Below are positions 33,561 through 43,232 of a stretch of 64,000 bases of DNA, in pieces; positions within the stretch are counted from its first letter, which is position 1, and each line of letters opens with the position of its first letter. This DNA comes from Schistocephalus solidus (Eukaryota > Platyhelminthes > Cestoda > Diphyllobothriidea > Diphyllobothriidae). The position numbers and the translations under genes are program-made. The notes below the pieces were generated by a model that made no database searches, was not told where the DNA came from, and was given only the letters and a program-made list of their open reading frames with translations. The DNA is taken from the NCBI GenBank assembly GCA_017591395.1, contig WEDG01004143.1:1-64000 (forward strand). Direction: 5' to 3'.

Positions 33561-34009
33561 AAGTGCAGTCTCAATTTTTCCTAAGCGGGCCTATGAGTAT
33601 GGTTGTTCCTGGTGACATCCAAATTACTACGGCTCCATCTCCCACAAACCTTACATGTGTGAGGATTCCCTTTGAGAGATTGTGATAAGAAATCACACCA
33701 TTACATGCAAAATATCGACTTTTCATCTCAGGGAGCCAAATATTTACTGACGTCATTGTCAAGCCACGGCTTTGAATGACTTTAAATGCATCAAAGGAGT
33801 GATGAGAAGAAAAGCAAAAAGAAATAAATTAATGTAAGTGCGCGGTAAATTGCTTAAATTGCAGAAAATGTACAGAGGCATAAAATGTTAGCTCTGCTAC
33901 GATAAACCCTGAAAAATAAGACTATTTATTATAAATTATGCTTTAAAAATATTTTTTATTTGTTAATAACCCTTAAGCTAATTTGGTGAATTTGCGAACG
34001 CGCAGATAT

Positions 34010-34200
34010 ATAAGTATAGTTTTATATGGTTATATATATGGTTTTATATATATAGTTTTATATGGTTATATATATATGGTTATATATAACCATAGTTATA
34101 CCTGCGCATTCGAAAATTCCCCAACTGAGCGCTAGCCTTAGATATTTTTAGTTATATCTTTATATCGATATAACTATGAATATATATATATATAGCTACC
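34010..34200. repeat. Imperfect AT-rich repeat (TATATATGGTTTTA-type)
   Basis: Runs of TATATA are interspersed with GGTTTTATA and GGTTATATA units. The inverted pair AGTTATATC/GATATAACT lies at 34,149-34,174. Confidence 0.8.
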
Positions 34201-34383
34201 GATAATCTAGTTATAAGATTTAATTTCTTACAGGACTGTGTCTATCCTTTCGTGTATTTAGAATTCTAAACTACACTATGCCTTAAGGCATAGCTTTGGT
34301 TCCGGTGAAATTGACACTTAAATAATATTTATGTTTATATTTTATTACTAAAGTAAGAATAATTATATGGAACAACAGTTGAT

Positions 34384-34421
34384 CTTAAATTTTGCTTGAC
34401 TGCAGTCAAGCAAAATTTAAG
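34384..34421. repeat. Perfect 38-bp palindrome without loop
   Basis: CTTAAATTTTGCTTGACTG followed at once by its exact complement. No spacer and no mismatch over 19 + 19 bp. The flanking bases do not extend it. Confidence 0.9.
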
Positions 34422-34734
34422 CGATAAGGAGAAAAGATCTATTTATTAATTTAGTAAATGTGCTTTAAATGGCTAACATGATGTTCCGTATTCCTACGCA
34501 ACATTTTTTAAGCAAAATATATGGCTCTGTTTTTTGCTGTTAATTAAATTTAATAAAAAAATCAAACCTATGTTTTTATTCACGAGAACCTTTAATGTAT
34601 GCATAAAACACTAGAATAGGAACCATTTTAATACAGGTGACCTTGCCTTAAGCTCCAGAGATATTCTGCTTTAAGCTTAAGTAAGGGTGAATATTTATTG
34701 TAGCTCAAACACTAATATCTTATCTCCTAAATTA

Positions 34735-34855
34735 CGATGGGCGTTAGGGTTACTGTAATGGGTAATGTAGGGTTGGGTTCAGTGATACTGTCATGGTTAG
34801 GGGTAAGGTTATGTTAATATTGGATTAAGGTTAATTTTAGAATGACAGAAATAGC
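34735..34855. repeat. Degenerate telomere-like (TTAGGG-type) patch
   Basis: Irregular GTTAGGGTTACTGTAATGGG, GTAGGGTTGGGTT and GGTTAGGGGTAAGGTTA units look like an eroded G-rich telomeric array, or chance accumulation of such hexamers. A weaker case lies at 49,815-49,870. Confidence 0.45.
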
Positions 34856-35816
34856 ACGGGAATATGCACTATTCTACAGATTCATAGTAAAACTGGATTT
34901 ATCATTGGGTGAATTTTATTCCATTTCTTTGCAGAAAGTTGTTTTTTTGACCTTAGAAAATTGCTTAAGTAACATGGATGGAAGTTGCAAAATCTAAAGA
35001 CAATTATTTAAGTATTTTGGCACTCATCTCGCTTAGTTTATAGAATTGGCAAATTTATTTATCTTGAAACGTTTGAAAATCACACTTTATAATACATTTT
35101 AATGGATATTTTACTATGTCTGTTTAATCCGAAAACATAGTTTTAGGTTTGAATAGTTGATTGCATTTTGCAATTATAAATCCATTAGGTCGTTTTCAGA
35201 TATGTGTGTACATATGGGCATAGAGCAGATGTCAGGTGTTATTGCTGGTGCCATATTATTGCAAGCTCTATACCCAATAAAAATACACATATTAATGCTC
35301 TATATTGATTATTATTCGATGAGTATTGATGGTAGGTGTCGTTCGAAATTCAGCCCCATTTCATCACAGAACATGTGGAATGTTACTCATAGATAAATAA
35401 ATACATGCAATAATACATGCTTGCAGTTCGATGCGCAGCGAAAGTCAGGCACATGTTAATAAACGTGTCATCAGGTATCCATGAATGCACAAAAATTAAT
35501 GTCTGAGTACTTGATCTATCAGAAAATATGTTATTGAAATTCAAAAGATCCAGCTAAAGAAACGTGAAAAATCGTGCAACTTTACAAGCTGGCATGTAAG
35601 AACGTTCTAGAAAGAGCGCAAGTGGCTGGCTAGGCGTACCACCACACATTCCCTCCTGTTAAACTCATCACAGATATCTAAACTCAAACGTTGTGTTCGT
35701 ATTTTCTCACAAATTATTTTGTTATTCATAGGTCACCTTCAAAAACCAATTCCGGCATTGTCGCAAAAGAATGATATTCATCCGGATATTTTGCCTGCAA
35801 CACTTAAAGTTTGGGT

Positions 35817-36152
35817 TTAGACTTTTGATGGGTGCAGATCTCGAGTCATGGTAATGGGTTTCTCTCGAGAATTTGTCTTTGACTTCCAGTCAAATTCAAG
35901 ATTTCTTGTGATTCTTTGCCTGCTAAGATAGGCTGCACGGAGGGCCTGCATGTATGGTTTTAAATTGTTTGACTTGAAAGTGCATTCAACAATTTGAGTT
36001 TTGTTGTTTATTTGAGATAAGAGTCGACGATTTGTTGTGTTGAAGCTGACCAAAAGTCCACTGCGCAACCCCGAAATGCTGTCTTCACAATACATGTGGG
36101 CGAGTACTCGGTAATCTTTTATAATTTGCGATATTTCTAGAATACAAGGCAC
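35817..36152 (-). other. Unrecognised 111-codon ORF
   Basis: The frame reads, in part, IIKDYRVLAHMYCEDSISG and YMQALRAAYLSRQRITRNLE. Its composition is more protein-like than the other frames of this spacer, with few low-complexity runs and mixed polar/hydrophobic helices. I know no family for it. It could be an exon, a decayed gene or chance. It points away from the GalNAc-transferase gene. Confidence 0.25.
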
Positions 36153-36670
36153 AGTAAGCTAAAGCATAAGTGCACGGTTGCAAAGAAAAAGTTTTAGCCG
36201 CTTCAAGAAAATTGAAATAAATTTTAGATAACTAGGAAGATACATGTCTTAATTCCTTATTTCATAGGAATTCTGCATAAATATAAATTTCTTACTACAC
36301 CTTCATTAAAACATTGTTAATCAGCCCTTTATCCTCCTATAAACTTTGTAAAATAACAACAAAACGCACTGTAATAGAGCGACGTAACTGCATAAACCTT
36401 CTCCGCATCTGGCTAATGAAGTCTAGTTGCCTAAGTTCCAAGGAAACGAAAACGTTAAACGTTTATGCCTCCATTGTATGAAATTTTGAGTTGAAATTGT
36501 TTATGGAATTATGTGACATATGTCTGCAAACGATTGGGATTTCGCAACTCTTAGTCTATCAGCAATATTTTATTTAAGAAAATGTACTTGAGAAAAACTT
36601 TATAAAATGGTATTTTCTTCATTTCCTTAGATGTGGGCAGCCTCCTATCAGCATACGTTTACTTCTGACA

Positions 36671-36770
36671 ATGGGGCGAAGACGCTGGGTCCTTATTTGT
36701 GAAATCTTAATTTTGCTGATACTAGTAAAGATTATCTTCAATGTTTCAATTTCAAACTATGGAATTCACG
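36671..36770 (+). CDS. GalNAc-transferase gene, exon 1 (membrane anchor)
   Basis: ATG at 36,671 opens MGRRRWVLICEILILLILV: a short basic start followed by about 17 hydrophobic residues. This is a type II signal anchor as expected for a Golgi glycosyltransferase. Without splicing the frame ends at a TAA (36,815). The donor is CACG|GTGATT at 36,771, and the intron of 61 bp ends at the acceptor ATCTATTTTAG (36,831), giving a phase-1 junction that keeps the frame. Short introns of this size are common in flatworms. The assignment depends on the fit with exon 2; the stem is short and divergent. Confidence 0.6.
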
Positions 36771-36831
36771 GTGATTTTCTGAAGCCAACCGAACACCGTA
36801 ATTTGCCTGAATTTTAACTTATCTATTTTAG

Positions 36832-37115
36832 ACATTTTCAAAGGTAACTCAAGTCCTACTCAGTGTCTTAACTGGAGTGACCGGCTACAAGGTTATTTGG
36901 AAAGCTTAAAATTGGGCAATTGTTCTCACCGGAAACCAGATCGTTTCAAGAGTTCAATCATCATTGTCACTTATAACGAGCCATCGAGCACCCTAATTAG
37001 TACGATCAAGAGTATTGAACGCAACACATCAAAAGGGCTCCTTCAGGAAATAATCATCGTGGACGACAACAGTGAGAAACCAGTTAGTCTGGACGGCTTG
37101 AGGAGCGCTACATCA
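36832..37115 (+). CDS. GalNAc-transferase gene, exon 2 (stem and start of GT-A domain)
   Basis: It encodes the stem (SPTQCLNWSDRLQGYLESLK) and the start of the GT27 catalytic domain: SIIIVTYNEPSSTLISTIKS, then LLQEIIIVDDNSEKP. The family usually reads SVVIVFHNEAWSTLLRTV and EIVLVDD, so the UDP-GalNAc-binding strands are clear. The exon ends at TCA|GTAAGC (37,116), a strong donor in phase 0 that joins exon 3 in frame. Oddity: in the +1 frame the last bases read EERYISKLLAVL, which resembles the family helix expected here better than the in-frame LDGLRSATS does. A single-base indel is therefore possible. Confidence 0.8.
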
Positions 37116-38838
37116 GTAAGCTGCTGGCTGTGTTACAATATTATCCATGCTTACAGCTCTCTGCCAAGAGTTATAGTATACATTTTCCAATGAACTAGGG
37201 GTCGCATTCATCACTCCGGCTTTCAAAGAGGGCGTAATATTGTCAGACCGTTTTATCTTGGGAATTTAACCGAGACTTCTTTTGCGCGTTAGGGAGGGAA
37301 GGACCACTTAGCTGTCAGGCAGTGCTACTGAAGTAGCCATTAATGGTAATCAGAGTCGCTTGGTGAACGCGGCTTCCACAGGTTCGCAGGTAATTCCGAT
37401 TTCCGACGATAAAATTTTGGCTTTCGGATCCATCGGCAGAGCGCTAACCTCAATAACCTAAGTAATGTTGAGTCTAGTTCTATTAAGGTATATATCGTTA
37501 CAACATTTTCTCAGTAGATATTACTCCACAGAAGCTTTGGAGGCGTTTGTGCAGGCATTACACGTAGTAATGGCAAATCCGATTGAAATTATTGTGCTCA
37601 GAATGTACGCGGCTCGTAAAACAGCACGTATGGCAGAAGGCGTTAGGAAGTGAGATCTGTTCCAGCACCGGAGCCGTAAGCGTTGAAGTGGAATAGCACT
37701 TCTGATTATGCACCGTTTTTTCCCGAGGCGCTGATAATCACTCAGCAAACGCTCAATATGGTGGCATTTCCCTGTGAATATTTCTAACCAACTGCTATTT
37801 ACTCCCAGCAAGATAATCTCTGAATGTCTTGCTTACAGAGTTCGTTGACTTTCGACACAAAAAGAAATTAGCCTCAACCGATTAACTGAGATTATGCGCA
37901 TTTTACATCTTATTTACATACTCAGAGTCTATCATCCAAGACAAAAGACGATTATGCACAGCTTTTATTGTCGAGAGGATGAAATTCCTGTCGATTTATG
38001 GAAATTTCTGTCAGGTTTTTGCCTTGTTGTGGTATTTCTTGCCGGAAATTATCTTCCTTACTATCCCTAAAACGAGACCAGGTCCACTTTTCCCTCGGCC
38101 TCATCAGCTGGTCTTTGTTGGTGACGTAAATATCCCGATTGGGGTGGTATGGTAAGGCAACTGGCAGCTTCCAAAATGTTACTGAGCTTCCGGAATCCCC
38201 GTCATAATTTGGGTTTCCCGTACTTCGCATTTTCTCTTCGTCTTTGCCTGCATTTAGTTTCGAAATTGCGCACATACCTCTCTGTCCGACAAAAGCATTG
38301 CAATTCAGCAAGCTGACCTTCATATTCACCACGGTGCGTTGTGCACCCGGAACAATGGAGCCTGTGATTATCCATTTCGGTTAAAATGTTTAACTAATTT
38401 AGCCTAATCATAGTTATTTGGAGCTGATTCACAAAGGAAAACTACTCGCCACAAATACAGACCGAAAGAGTATTGTGGTTTTCCGATAGTTGGTAGTTTC
38501 GAGCCTATTTGCGTTGACCTACAATAGCCGCTGCCTTAAGTACGAATAAAAGGTAGATCATTTTCCAGCTGTAAATTATCTGCAAAACATAGTGCGAATC
38601 AACACAGCAATTAGGTCGTAATTCTGCCTTAGGGAATCTATTAAGCTATTCTTTTAAGAAGGTTGAATTCTTCGCCATCTGGGCTAACCGCCTGTGTGCA
38701 TTCGGGAATTCGCGGTGTAACCATAAGGGCGCCTGTTTTTTTCCGCCTTCAAATCTAAAATTAGAAGAAAATGCTACTTTCATGCCTACAAATTTGTTGA
38801 CTTTGTCATTGAAACTGCACTTTCAATTGCCGCCCTAG
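37116..38838 (+). other. Intron 2 of the GalNAc-transferase gene (inferred)
   Basis: GT...AG borders with a good donor (GTAAGC) and an acceptable acceptor. About 1.7 kb. I looked for a small exon that would supply the roughly five residues missing relative to family members and found no convincing one. A minus-strand ORF inside is listed separately. Confidence 0.55.
37952..38332 (-). other. 126-codon ORF within the intron, unrecognised
   Basis: The frame is free of low-complexity sequence and includes VSLLNCNAFVGQRGMCAISK, VALPYHPNRDIYVTNKDQL and REKWTWSRFRDSKEDNF. It has no domain I recognise. It could be a decayed gene or mobile-element remnant lying antisense in the intron, or chance. Confidence 0.25.
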
Positions 38839-39789
38839 ATCAGCATTTTCCGAAATGCCCATCGAGAAGGCTTGATAAGATCACGGCTGATTGGCGCAAG
38901 GTTAGCAAAGGCGGATGCCCTGGTATTCCTTGACAGTCACATTCGTGTCTCCGAAGATTGGCTCACATTCCTGCTTCTGCGTCTGGCTGTGCACAACCTC
39001 AAACAAACAACTGACCCTAACGATGTGGTCTGTCAGGGTGCTCTCTCACGGACGCCCTATGCAAGACTGTCTGAGAAATTCCTGCTTCTCAGTCCAGCAA
39101 TCAACGAAATGTCAACTAGCGGTGTCGAGTATCCCTCTTCCGAGGCCCTACGCGGCGGTTTCGATTGGGACCTCACGTTCACCTGGGAGGCTCTGAGTGA
39201 GGAGGAGAAGGAGCGGGTGCGTGAGGTGGATGCGGGTGCAGGTCACTGGCGTTTCGAGGCGCGACCAACACCCAGCATCGCCGGCTGCGCCTTCGCCATG
39301 CTGCGCAGGGAGTTCTTTCATCTGGGCGGCCTGGATGAGGGTATGCAGATCTGGGGCGGTGAGAATATTGAGTTAAGTCTGCGTACTTGGCAGTGCGGTG
39401 GGCGGGTGGAGATCGTGCCCTGCAGTCAAGTGGCTCACCTGTTTCGCGACCAGCACCCCTATCTTTTTCCGGACGGCCGACAGACCACCATCACACGTAA
39501 CCTCAAACGCGTTGCCAAGGTGTGGATGCAGCCAGCCAGCGAGATTAATGTGCGGGGCGGTCTCTGGGTCCTGCCGCTGGCCCTTTTCTTCGCTTCGCGT
39601 CCCAGCTCTCTGAGCATCGGCACTGGGGACCTAACCGGCCGTCAGAACTTGAGGCGGGACCTGCAGTGTCAAAACTTCTCTTGGTTCCTCCTCAGTGTGT
39701 ACCCAGAACTGCAGCTGAAGGCCCAATCAGTCGACCTTTTTGATGCTGCCTTGGTCGCGGCACGGATGGCAAACAACCGCGTTCTCTGA
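38839..39789 (+). CDS. Polypeptide N-acetylgalactosaminyltransferase (GT27), exon 3, catalytic core
   Basis: After the acceptor GCCGCCCTAG (38,838) the frame is open for 316 codons to TGA. It carries the family hallmarks: REGLIRSRLIGARLAKADAL, LDSH (DXH metal-binding motif), GGFDWDLTFTWE (acceptor-side motif), PSIAGCAFAM, DEGMQIWGGENIELSLRTWQ (the Gal/GalNAc-T motif), VAHLFR (third metal ligand His) and NLKRVAKVWM. The enzyme transfers GalNAc from UDP-GalNAc to Ser/Thr, starting mucin-type O-glycans in the Golgi. The protein would be about 444 residues. It stops shortly after SWFLLSVYPEL, where family members normally continue into a ricin-type lectin domain of about 130 residues. None is seen downstream. 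Confidence 0.93.
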   Translation: MSIFRNAHREGLIRSRLIGARLAKADALVFLDSHIRVSEDWLTFLLLRLAVHNLKQTTDPNDVVCQGALSRTPYARLSEKFLLLSPAINEMSTSGVEYPSSEALRGGFDWDLTFTWEALSEEEKERVREVDAGAGHWRFEARPTPSIAGCAFAMLRREFFHLGGLDEGMQIWGGENIELSLRTWQCGGRVEIVPCSQVAHLFRDQHPYLFPDGRQTTITRNLKRVAKVWMQPASEINVRGGLWVLPLALFFASRPSSLSIGTGDLTGRQNLRRDLQCQNFSWFLLSVYPELQLKAQSVDLFDAALVAARMANNRVL

Positions 39790-40677
39790 GCATGCTTCAT
39801 GGACCGCTCTGCGCTTTTTGATTTGAAAATGGCATGCATATCTGAGCTCCTGTTGAAGGTTCTTCAAAGCCCAAGTGACTATTTTTTATCCTTGCCAATA
39901 TTGATGAAAATGAATGTGGGTGTCTGAGCAGTGATTTTACTCGGTACACTACAATCATCGGGCAAATCCCCGTTTGTAAGTAAAAAGTAGAGAGGCTAGT
40001 GTTGACCGCGTCTAACCATACCTGAGACGGAGTGACACAGTGGCGGCAGCTGTTTAAATAGGTCGGTGGAGCAAGTTAAGTGTTGTCCAATGGGTGTGTG
40101 CTGCATCAAACGAGTGGTGTCGTGTCTACTGGCCCATACTGCGTTGGACGTGGGAAGGGGTGCTCAAGTGTCATTTGGCCGTCCAAGACCATCAGGGCGA
40201 TTGTGCGGGTTCGGGTGGAAGTCGGTCAAGTGTCTGCAGGTCAGCGAGCTTGAAAGTGCTCGCGGCGAAGTTGCATGACCTTGAGGTAATTAGCCTTGAA
40301 CAAGGCCGTCGGCTAAATGAACGCAGGTCCAAACTATAAAATCAGCTTCATCTATTGTCATCTTTGCAGATGGAGCACTCCCCGAAATTAAAGCTGGCAA
40401 GTGAGGCAGTAAAGAACCGAGATAACTGCCGAGGGACCGATTGCACTTTGAGTGTTTATCTTCACTAATGAGGGAGCTGAAGGCCATTAAAAATTAGGTT
40501 GTTGACACCCATCACAGTAGAAAGTAACACCAAGAAGGGTACTGGACACGGAAATTCCCAGCGTAGGCTCTAATTGTGGCGCTGAAAAACAGAATGGAGA
40601 CGTCACCTTGTGTCCTGCAATTAGGACAGGGCATTAAGCACCCCTCTGACGAGGTTTTAGGTACATCCGCAGTCCTG

Positions 40678-40724
<47 letters not shown>

Positions 40725-43007
40725 TATAAGTGTATATCCTTTCCTGATATCCGCAACAGGCGCATGGCAATCGCTTCGCTGCCACTTCCACCAGTCGTTG
40801 TGACAGGCAGGGGTCATGAAAAAGCTGTGTGAGTTGTGACGGGAAATACGATGGCAAAGCAAAGTAGCATAGAACGATGTTGATGTGGTTACCAACTCCT
40901 CATTATTTTTTTCTTTGGCAGATGCTGACCTGGCGAGCGGGTGATGCGAAAGGTTTTTTTAGCGCAGGGCGTTTGAGCTCTTTATCTGACGACATTTAGG
41001 TGGTGATTATGCGGGCAAGCAACTAGAGCATTTTATGTGTCGTTCGAAAGTGGAGACAACCATAGTGTTTTGCGTTCAAATGCCAGGAAGCATTCACTTC
41101 TTTCCTTTAAGTAAAACCATAGATTGCGGCAGTATGGCTTTCGAACAGAAGGACAAAGGGAAACCAGTTCATTTCTAAGGACAATATTTCGTGGCTTCTC
41201 TTGGCCAGGGTTCTTCGAGGTGAAATACAGCGACTGCGACCGATCAAATGCCCCTCATCAGCGCGAACATCTAAGCAAGAGATGAAGAAGGAGGACACTA
41301 CATTACTTACTTCATGAAGAGGCTTTCAAACCCCCCTTGATTCTCTCGGATGTTTCCTCTGAGGGGACCGGAAAGCAGTTACGGCGCTGCGATATGTTTG
41401 CGTCATCAGGGAGCGATCAAAGATAGGCGTAGCTAGTTGTTGAAATCTTTTCAGTTAGGCTTCTGGGCTCATTTGCTTTGATTATGTAACCCAATAACAT
41501 AAGAATCAACATCCGGTTTCAATTTTATTGTGTTGATGCTGACGCCGTACGGGCTCATATAGTTGGAATAGCGGTCTAAGGTGGACCCCGGGTACCGAGA
41601 CAGCGGGGGGCTGTGTAAAGCTGGCTGATGGCCCCCTTCTTCTCTCAAAAGCCCGAAATGGCTTTTCTGATCTACCTAATCTTAATCTGTAATGCTACGC
41701 TTCTGCTGACTAATAAATGCAGACTAGACTGCACTTCCGTCATACCAAAATAGTGATTCTTTATACACAATATAACGTGTGTGACCTACCGCATGCAAGA
41801 TGTTGAAATTTACGAAAGATTGATGGTCACCCGCAGACCGACCTCAACGAATGAATCAAAGCTTTTAAATATTGATGAACAACCTTAAGCGAATTTAAAA
41901 CTTAAAGGAAATGTGAAAGGTTATAGTATTTTACTGAGAAATACTAATTTTTTTAAAAGGCGGTAAATTATGAAAACTGAACAATCATTGTTAATGCAAC
42001 GAGTAAATTTAAATAGAATTATCAGGTGCTAGCGTAAACATACCATTTTGTGTATATTAAGAGCACTATCCTTTCGTGAAATTTATTTTTGTTATTTCTG
42101 CTATCGGATTAAAATGAGTTACAGATCGTGAGCTTTTGAATTTTCCTTCTAATAGAGACGGCCATTTTTGTCATATTTGTAGATGCAAGTCTCCTCTCAC
42201 TGTAATCCAGCGAAAATCACTAGTAATGTAACGCTCTACTGTGGCGCACACAGTGGAAATTGTCGAATTACGACAGTCGAACTTTCATTTAGATTCACCC
42301 AAACATGAAAACTCGTTGCCGAGAAAAATTAATGTTCATTAATTTATATCCCGCATATTGAAATTAAGTACGAGTGATCATAGTTCTAGTGTAAATATCC
42401 TGGAATCCTCCTACCTACCTTGGTCCCCCGGTTTTGAGCTTGATCTGCATCGTGTATAGCCATAAGTGTCTGCTTCCTGTTAGCATGTGGATGAGAGCCC
42501 TCCTAGACTAACTATCTGTTGAATCCTGCAATACCCGAAACGTGAAGTGCTGTGAACTTCGTTTAGAAATTAGAGCGCTTTCGTTACTGCACCGACTGGA
42601 TGTGTGGCGTCAGGTTTAAGCAAGGTACCACGCAGTACCAATGTAAGTTACTATGCATTTGGTGGTACTAGTCCCGACTGGTTTGTGCTTGCCGTCACGC
42701 TACCTCCCCAAAAGAGTCCTTGCTGGCTACCACAGTGAATGTATGTGAGTGTACTGTGTGCAGCAATAGGGTCACATCAGTAATAGTCGGTAGCACCAGT
42801 GATGCATATTCCCACCTGGTGTCCGGATGTCATATAGATGCCTACCACTAAGTTTACCTGTGTGGTCCAGTAGACAGGAGACTTTACAGTCCCAAGATTT
42901 GCGGGAAATGACCGTGAATCATCGGCCGCTAGTGGTGGTGGCTTATAGCTTGCTCTCAACTTCTCCTTATGTAGCATTAAGTTGTGACTGACTATTGTTG
43001 TTGCTGA
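39790..43007. other. Gene-poor stretch downstream of the GalNAc-transferase
   Basis: I searched it for QXW-type lectin repeats and found none. 39,990-40,330 and 40,540-40,680 are relatively GC-rich but carry no coherent frame. The rest is mixed spacer. The CT repeat is listed separately. Confidence 0.4.
40677..40722. repeat. (CT)n microsatellite
   Basis: An uninterrupted CT dinucleotide run of about 45 bp. The Leu/Ser and Arg/Glu runs predicted across it are artefacts. Confidence 0.95.
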
Positions 43008-43058
43008 GGACGATGATGATGATGATGATGATGATGATAATGATGGTGATGATGATGG

Positions 43059-43089
<31 letters not shown>

Positions 43090-43232
43090 GATGATGATGA
43101 TGGTGAGGATTAGGAGGAGGAGGAGGACCAGGATCAGGACGATAGGGAGGTCGACGATGACGATGCGGCGAACGAAGGTGAGGAGGATGATATGAGGATG
43201 AGTATGAGGATTTTGATGATGATGATGCTGAC
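43008..43232. repeat. (GAT)n and GA-rich trinucleotide repeat
   Basis: GATGAT units with GGT and AAT variants run from 43,008 to about 43,108, then GAGGAG/GACGAT units continue to about 43,232. Depending on frame it would read as Met, Asp or Asp/Glu runs. No start or flanking domain suggests that it is coding. Confidence 0.9.

Larger units (their letters stand above)
33561..36670. other. AT-rich spacer upstream of the GalNAc-transferase gene
   Basis: Apart from the repeats, the palindrome and the ORF listed separately, I see no gene. A promoter for the downstream gene should lie at the right end, but I could not pick out a TATA box with any confidence in such AT-rich DNA. Confidence 0.4.

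Noticed and set aside
40066..40339. Two GC-rich ORFs that might hold the missing lectin domain of the GalNAc-transferase
   Set aside because: No QXW repeats or disulfide pattern of a ricin-type domain, and no in-frame splice link.
40512..40895. 127-codon ORF with Arg-Glu repeats
   Set aside because: Translation of the CT dinucleotide repeat.
42995..43195. ORF with long Met runs, then Arg-rich
   Set aside because: Translation of the GAT microsatellite.
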